Shown here one piece after another: positions 60,541 to 64,000 of a DNA stretch of 64,000 nt. The notes beneath the pieces are model-generated. The model was not told the origin of the DNA. It worked only from the letters and a program-made list of their open reading frames with translations, and ran no database searches. The stretch's first letter is position 1, and each line of letters opens with the position of its first letter. The translations under genes and the position numbers were made by a program. Source of the DNA: Magnetococcales bacterium (GTDB taxonomy: Bacteria > Pseudomonadota > Magnetococcia > Magnetococcales > Magnetaquicoccaceae); NCBI GenBank assembly GCA_002753095.1, contig PDZU01000002.1, positions 62,001 through 126,000 of the forward strand. The letters are read 5' to 3'.

Positions 60541-60695
60541 TGCGGGGTCCAGGGGCGGTCACCGCCCCTGGCGGGTGCAGGGCAGAGCCCTGCCTGTAAT
60601 GTGCGGCGTTTAAAGTAAGCAAATGCGCAGCATTTGCGCACGCCGCACAGATTTGTGCCCCGCAGGGGCACTCTTTGGGAGGGCGGACGCCCGAC
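60541..60695 (+). repeat. dispersed hairpin repeat, 5' half
   Basis: Modules A-D in about 155 bp. A is GGGGCGGTCACCGCCCC, B GCAGGGCAGAGCCCTGC, C outer GTGCGGCG/CGCCGCAC with inner GCAAATGCGCAGCATTTGC, D GTGCCCCGCAGGGGCAC then GGGCGGACGCCC. It lies 24 bp past the hdrB stop and shares the C-stem type of the 22567 copy. Confidence 0.88.
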
Positions 60696-60758
60696 ACGCA
60701 CCATGAGGGTTGTGTAAAGGTCGGGAAAACTTTCAGAAGTGATCGTTGTGAGCCAGAG

Positions 60759-60787
60759 GGCGGGAAGCGATAATCCCGCCTTTTTTT
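60759..60787 (+). terminator. strong intrinsic terminator after qmo operon
   Basis: 7-bp stem GGCGGGA / TCCCGCC with an 8-nt loop, followed by TTTTTTT. The repeat at 60541-60695 lies between it and the hdrB stop, so the repeat is probably within the transcript. Confidence 0.85.
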
Positions 60788-61072
60788 ATTGGGGTTGTCA
60801 GGGGGGTGCGTATTCTGCCTGCAACTATTTTTTACGTTCGCACTGTCGTGTGTAAAAAAATATTTGCCGGGTAGCGCACGCAATTGGGCCATATCTGGCG
60901 AAAGATATACAAAATTATATCGTAATTTTATTTATCTTTCCTATTGATAATCACCTGTTATCCTGTAGCTGTTGAATTGCTGGGCAGAAGTGAAAGTTTG
61001 GCCTGTGGTTTGCCATATGAAAGGCAAGAGCGATGACAAACAGAGGGTTTGTCAGATAAGGTGGAGGGAGAG
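60788..61072. other. AT-rich intergenic region
   Basis: 285 bp without a gene. It holds an AT-rich tract (60890-60960) with the small inverted repeat GATATA/TATATC. The promoter of the 61073 gene is probably within it but no good hexamer pair stands out. Confidence 0.4.
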
Positions 61073-61393
61073 ATGGACTCTTCGCGTGGGTATTGGGTAT
61101 CTCCTTTGATGGAGGCCGAGCAAAAATTATGGGTGGCGGTATTGGAGACGGCGTTGAATGATGCGTTGTCTGGTTCCAATCCGTCGCGGCGCGAGACAGC
61201 GCGGCGCTGGTTCCTTGAGGGTGGGCAAAATTTTCGCATGGTCTGCGATTTGGCCAATTTTGATCCAGATTTTGTCCGCATTAAATTGTTGGCCATCATC
61301 GATCGGCGGGATGCCAATCAAACGGTGGAGATCAGGGCGCCTCGGCGCCGTGCAATCAAGCAAGAGATGGTGCAGATGGAGAGTGTTCTGTGA
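61073..61393 (+). CDS. small protein, paralogue of the 40432 gene
   Basis: 106 residues from ATG 61073 with GGAGG 5 nt upstream. The core LWVAVLETALNDAL, RRWFLEGGQNFRMVCDLANF and DPDFVRIKLL matches the 40432 protein (LWMAVMDRAVRDLV; KKWF; ICSLVNIDPKWALNRLE). It is shorter in the loop between the two helical parts and has a basic tail (APRRRAIKQEM) instead of an acidic one. A WF..F..VCDLA..DP pattern suggests a compact helical domain, possibly nucleic-acid binding. The gene stands alone. Function is unknown. Confidence 0.72.
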   Translation: MDSSRGYWVSPLMEAEQKLWVAVLETALNDALSGSNPSRRETARRWFLEGGQNFRMVCDLANFDPDFVRIKLLAIIDRRDANQTVEIRAPRRRAIKQEMVQMESVL

Positions 61394-61489
61394 AGCGGAG
61401 GGCAATCCCATCGGTGCGGCTGGACTAAGTTCAGAGCCAGACCGCACCGTATGGAGAGCGCATGCAGATAAACTTCCCGGCTTAAGGGG

Positions 61490-61705
61490 TCAGATTTGCG
61501 GAAGAGGGGGAAGAACACCTTTCAGTTCGTTGAGTCGGTTTTCCAGTTTGGCAATTTTCTTGGCACGTTTGGCTTCAACCCGCAGATCCTCCATGCGTAG
61601 TTTCAACGTCTGTTGTTGAATCTTGTACGCCTCTTTGGCCGCTTTTTGTTGTTCCTTCAGGGTAGACAACTCCAACTCCGCTGTTGCTTCATCCATTGGT
61701 GGCAT
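61490..61705 (-). CDS. small coiled-coil protein
   Basis: 71 residues from ATG 61705 with AAAGGAG 11 nt upstream. Residues 5-60 form one charged coiled coil (TAELELSTLKEQQKAAKEAY, then LRMEDLRVEAKRAKKIAKLE) with heptad-like Leu spacing, ending GVLPPLPQI. No cysteine, signal or membrane part. It lies between the 61073 gene (convergent) and the TonB-dependent receptor gene on the same strand, 160 bp downstream of that. It may be real since it has a good RBS and typical codon use, but no family is recognised. Confidence 0.55.
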   Translation of the reverse strand: MPPMDEATAELELSTLKEQQKAAKEAYKIQQQTLKLRMEDLRVEAKRAKKIAKLENRLNELKGVLPPLPQI

Positions 61706-61811
61706 CCTTGTTAGCTCCTTTCTGAAAGAGTCACTGTAAGAGCGCAGTGTAGCACTCTTGCCTGCCTGGGTGTTACGAAAAAATCATCGGCGTGCCCGGA
61801 AAGCGGTGTTG

Positions 61812-61838
61812 CGCAAGGTGCGCGGTGCGCACCTTGCG
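61812..61838. other. perfect 12-bp hairpin
   Basis: CGCAAGGTGCGC / GCGCACCTTGCG with a GGT loop, 28 bp past the stop of the TonB-dependent receptor gene. There is no U-tract on either strand, so it is a stabilising or Rho-type element and not a classic terminator. Confidence 0.7.
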
Positions 61839-61865
61839 TTGCGGGGGCTGGATGTACAAACGAAA

Positions 61866-64000
61866 TCAGAATTTAACGCTCATTTCAGCCAGATATGAGC
61901 GACCAGGGCCGGGGACATTAAGACCGTACTTCGGCGCATCTGCCATACTCATGCTCATGGTTCTTCCTTGACCAAGATAGAGTCCCGCCAGGGGATGCTC
62001 ATAATATTGATCAAGAATATTTTCGACGCCTACACCAAAACGGAATTGTTGCCAGTCGTAATGACTCTTCCAATTGAGCAGTCCAAAACCGGCGGTTTTG
62101 ACCTCCTTGCGTGTTGTTGAGACATCGCTTTTGCCATCTACCAACTGCCATTCCATGGTGTTACCCCAACTTTCCCGTTGGTGATCAAGGGCTACTTTTC
62201 CGTTCAGTGGCATGATGTTGTACAGGTTGTCACCGCTATCATCATTCTTGCCGCGTACATAGTTGATCGTGGCTTTGGCGGAAAAGTCACCATATGCCGG
62301 GGAAGAGAAGAGAGGCAAAAAGCCAGCGATGTCTATGCCATACAGCGTAGCGTCCTGATTAACAAATTCTAGAACGGTGTTGTTTCCTGTCGCTGAGTTA
62401 GCTGGAGACGTAGTGGTTTGCCGAGCATCAATAAAATCTTCCACTTTGCTATAATATGGAGTGATTTGGACGCCCCATTTTTTGCTGGGATCATGCCAGT
62501 CTGCGGTAATGCTGACAGTACGGGCAATTTCCGGATTGAGATCCAGATTACCGACATAGCCATTACCATCCCCAGCAAAATTGACCATCGCCGAGGCCAT
62601 TGTACCGTGTGACCAAGCGTACCGCTCATACAAGTTTGGCGAACGGGTTTTTTGTGCAACAGCAAAGTCAAACGTTTTGCCGCTATCCGGGATGAAACGG
62701 GTAGAGGCTGTTATGTCCACGTTGTGATCTGTACGTTTGTGATCACGTGCATTGAAGTTTGCGACATCCGTTGTGTAGGTTGCGGCGGTGTCATCGTAGC
62801 TGTGTACATCGTCAGTGTTCGTCACGACATTGGCACTGCGGATGCCGAACAGGCTGCTCCATTGTGGATTCCACTGTTTTTCCCATTCAGTAAAAAGATC
62901 AAAGCGATCTCGTTGACCATTGTTAATGTTTTGGAATGTGTCTGGTGCCATCCCGCCACCAGAGGGTGGCCACCAATCGTCCAGGCGATAGCGTTGATAT
63001 TCGGTGCCAACACGCAAAATATCATGATTGGCCAGAGTGATGTCGGCTTTGACAATCGCTCCGATGGTTGTGCCTTCTGTCTCCATAGGCATGCCGGGAA
63101 TTGTAGCTGCGCCGCCATACCAGAACACTTTGTTTTCCAGATAGTTCATGCTATGCCGGGTATGTTCCCGATAAAGGCGGGAGTCCAACTGACCCCATTG
63201 AAATTTTTCCAGGTGGTGCAGATTGATCTGTTCGCTCTGATTGTCGGTCATATCCATGCGTTGATTGGGAAAGCCCTGGTAGGGGATCTGTTGCACGCCT
63301 AATTTCAGTTCCAGCAGGCGTTCATCGCTGCGCAGGGCCAGATTGATGGCGTGGTTGTCGCTCTTGTACATGGAAGAGGCCACCTCATCCCCGTCGATGT
63401 AGGAGGTTTTGCTGGGGGTATTGGCGTTGGTTTGCGTGGCTGCCGCTTTGAAGGCACGGGCTGCCTTGTAGTTGTCGGATTGGGCTGTAGATCCGCTATA
63501 GGTCATGCTGGCTTTTTCGTTGGCCAGGGTGGCGGTCAGATTGGCCCCGTAGCCATCGCCGTTGCTGTTGTAGTGGGCACCGCCCTCCCCTTTGAAGAGG
63601 GTGCCTTGGCCCGGTTTGGCAAACTCTGGCGCGCGGGAATCGACCTTGATGGCGCCGCCCAAGCTGTCACCGCCGACACTGACCGGAGAGACATTGTTGA
63701 ATACCGTGATCGAGCCCACATTGCCTGGCGCGATGTAGGAGAGCGGTGGATTCATGTGGTTGGCGCAGGAGGAGACCAGATCCATGCCATCCACCTGAAT
63801 GCGCAGGCGATCGTCTCCCATCCCGTCCAGTACCGGCAGTGCGGAAACTCCCCCAGCCCCATAGTTGCTCATGCCCGGCAGGTTGGAGAGCATCTTGGCG
63901 GTATCATCGGTGCCGTGCCGCAGGGGGGCAAGCTGTTTTTCACCCATCTGGTGCTGGGCATGGTCATGCTCTGCCGGGGCGGTAACCACCACCTCTTTCA
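61866..64000 (-). CDS. OprC/NosA-like TonB-dependent copper receptor (N-terminus cut)
   Basis: At least 711 residues are visible; the frame is open to the window edge and starts KEVVVTAPAEHDHAQHQ, so only the signal peptide and a few residues are missing. The plug has DDRLRIQVDGMDLVSSCANH and ANHMNPPLSYIAPGNVGSIT. The CxxxM pair in SCANHM and a later HSM in YREHTRHSMNYLEN match the copper site of OprC (CxxxM plus HxM). The barrel ends with a C-terminal Phe (AEMSVKF). It should import copper across the outer membrane with TonB. A hairpin follows. Confidence 0.87.
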   Translation of the reverse strand, partial: KEVVVTAPAEHDHAQHQMGEKQLAPLRHGTDDTAKMLSNLPGMSNYGAGGVSALPVLDGMGDDRLRIQVDGMDLVSSCANHMNPPLSYIAPGNVGSITVFNNVSPVSVGGDSLGGAIKVDSRAPEFAKPGQGTLFKGEGGAHYNSNGDGYGANLTATLANEKASMTYSGSTAQSDNYKAARAFKAAATQTNANTPSKTSYIDGDEVASSMYKSDNHAINLALRSDERLLELKLGVQQIPYQGFPNQRMDMTDNQSEQINLHHLEKFQWGQLDSRLYREHTRHSMNYLENKVFWYGGAATIPGMPMETEGTTIGAIVKADITLANHDILRVGTEYQRYRLDDWWPPSGGGMAPDTFQNINNGQRDRFDLFTEWEKQWNPQWSSLFGIRSANVVTNTDDVHSYDDTAATYTTDVANFNARDHKRTDHNVDITASTRFIPDSGKTFDFAVAQKTRSPNLYERYAWSHGTMASAMVNFAGDGNGYVGNLDLNPEIARTVSITADWHDPSKKWGVQITPYYSKVEDFIDARQTTTSPANSATGNNTVLEFVNQDATLYGIDIAGFLPLFSSPAYGDFSAKATINYVRGKNDDSGDNLYNIMPLNGKVALDHQRESWGNTMEWQLVDGKSDVSTTRKEVKTAGFGLLNWKSHYDWQQFRFGVGVENILDQYYEHPLAGLYLGQGRTMSMSMADAPKYGLNVPGPGRSYLAEMSVKF

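Noticed and set aside
21889-60695. Dispersed repeats as CRISPR arrays
   Set aside because: The copies are single, long and scattered, with no regular spacers and no cas genes.
1-64000. tRNA or rRNA genes
   Set aside because: I looked for T-loop GGTTCGAATCC-type sequences and rRNA-like stretches in the gaps and saw none; a tRNAscan run would settle it.

Overview
The window is a gene-dense stretch of a Gram-negative, flagellated bacterium. It carries BamB, a TonB-dependent receptor, lipoproteins, the proteobacterial block pilW-rodZ-ispG-hisS-yfgM-bamB-der, and FliK/FlgDE/FliLMNOP. Frequent GTG/TTG starts, many 4-bp ATGA/GTGA overlaps and a QmoAB-HdrCB electron-transfer operon fit a deep-branching Pseudomonadota lineage of the Magnetococcia kind. 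That placement is inference; no 16S rRNA, tRNA or magnetosome gene is present.

Layout. 1-5.2 kb (minus): a truncated AAA ATPase, then a tightly coupled operon rsh-rimB-rimK-small repeat protein; the Rel/SpoT-like enzyme has lost synthetase residues but kept hydrolase ones. 5.4-10.2 kb (plus): a membrane protein, mtnA, a PilZ-like protein, motA and a MotB-like protein without the ion-binding Asp. 10.3-14.6 kb (minus): K+ channel, DedA, FKBP isomerase, PilC. 14.8-20.9 kb (plus): a SiaA/SiaB/SiaC partner-switch set split by an amber-interrupted outer membrane protein gene and a PotD-like binding protein, then an aspartoacylase-family enzyme. 21-24 kb: ppnP, HIT protein and an Rpn nuclease. 24-36 kb: dapF, hisC, nadE and the pilW-to-der block. 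36.6-39.9 kb (minus): CheC-like/CBS protein and a response regulator-phosphatase-kinase with its STAS partner. 40-49.7 kb (plus): nitronate monooxygenase and flagellar genes, fliK having a near-perfect sigma-54 promoter. 50-52 kb: a DsbD/UreH-like membrane protein overlapping a receiver-less sigma-54 activator. 52-55 kb: PreP-type peptidase. 55.5-60.5 kb: qmoA-qmoB-hdrC-hdrB. 61-64 kb: two small genes and an OprC/NosA-like copper receptor cut by the window edge.

The most unusual signal is a family of dispersed, modular, hairpin-rich repeats in intergenic spaces (10.3, 21.9, 22.6, 23.9, 36.2, 49.7, 52.0 and 60.5 kb). Full copies are about 380-450 bp, have imperfect terminal inverted repeats, and differ by compensatory changes that preserve their stems. 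The 22.6 and 23.9 kb copies are the 5' and 3' halves of one element, and the gene between them encodes an Rpn-family nuclease bordered by a 12-bp direct repeat. This suggests a nuclease-bearing mobile element with shorter non-autonomous relatives.

All calls come from reading the sequence and remembered family motifs. No database search, structure prediction or alignment program was run.
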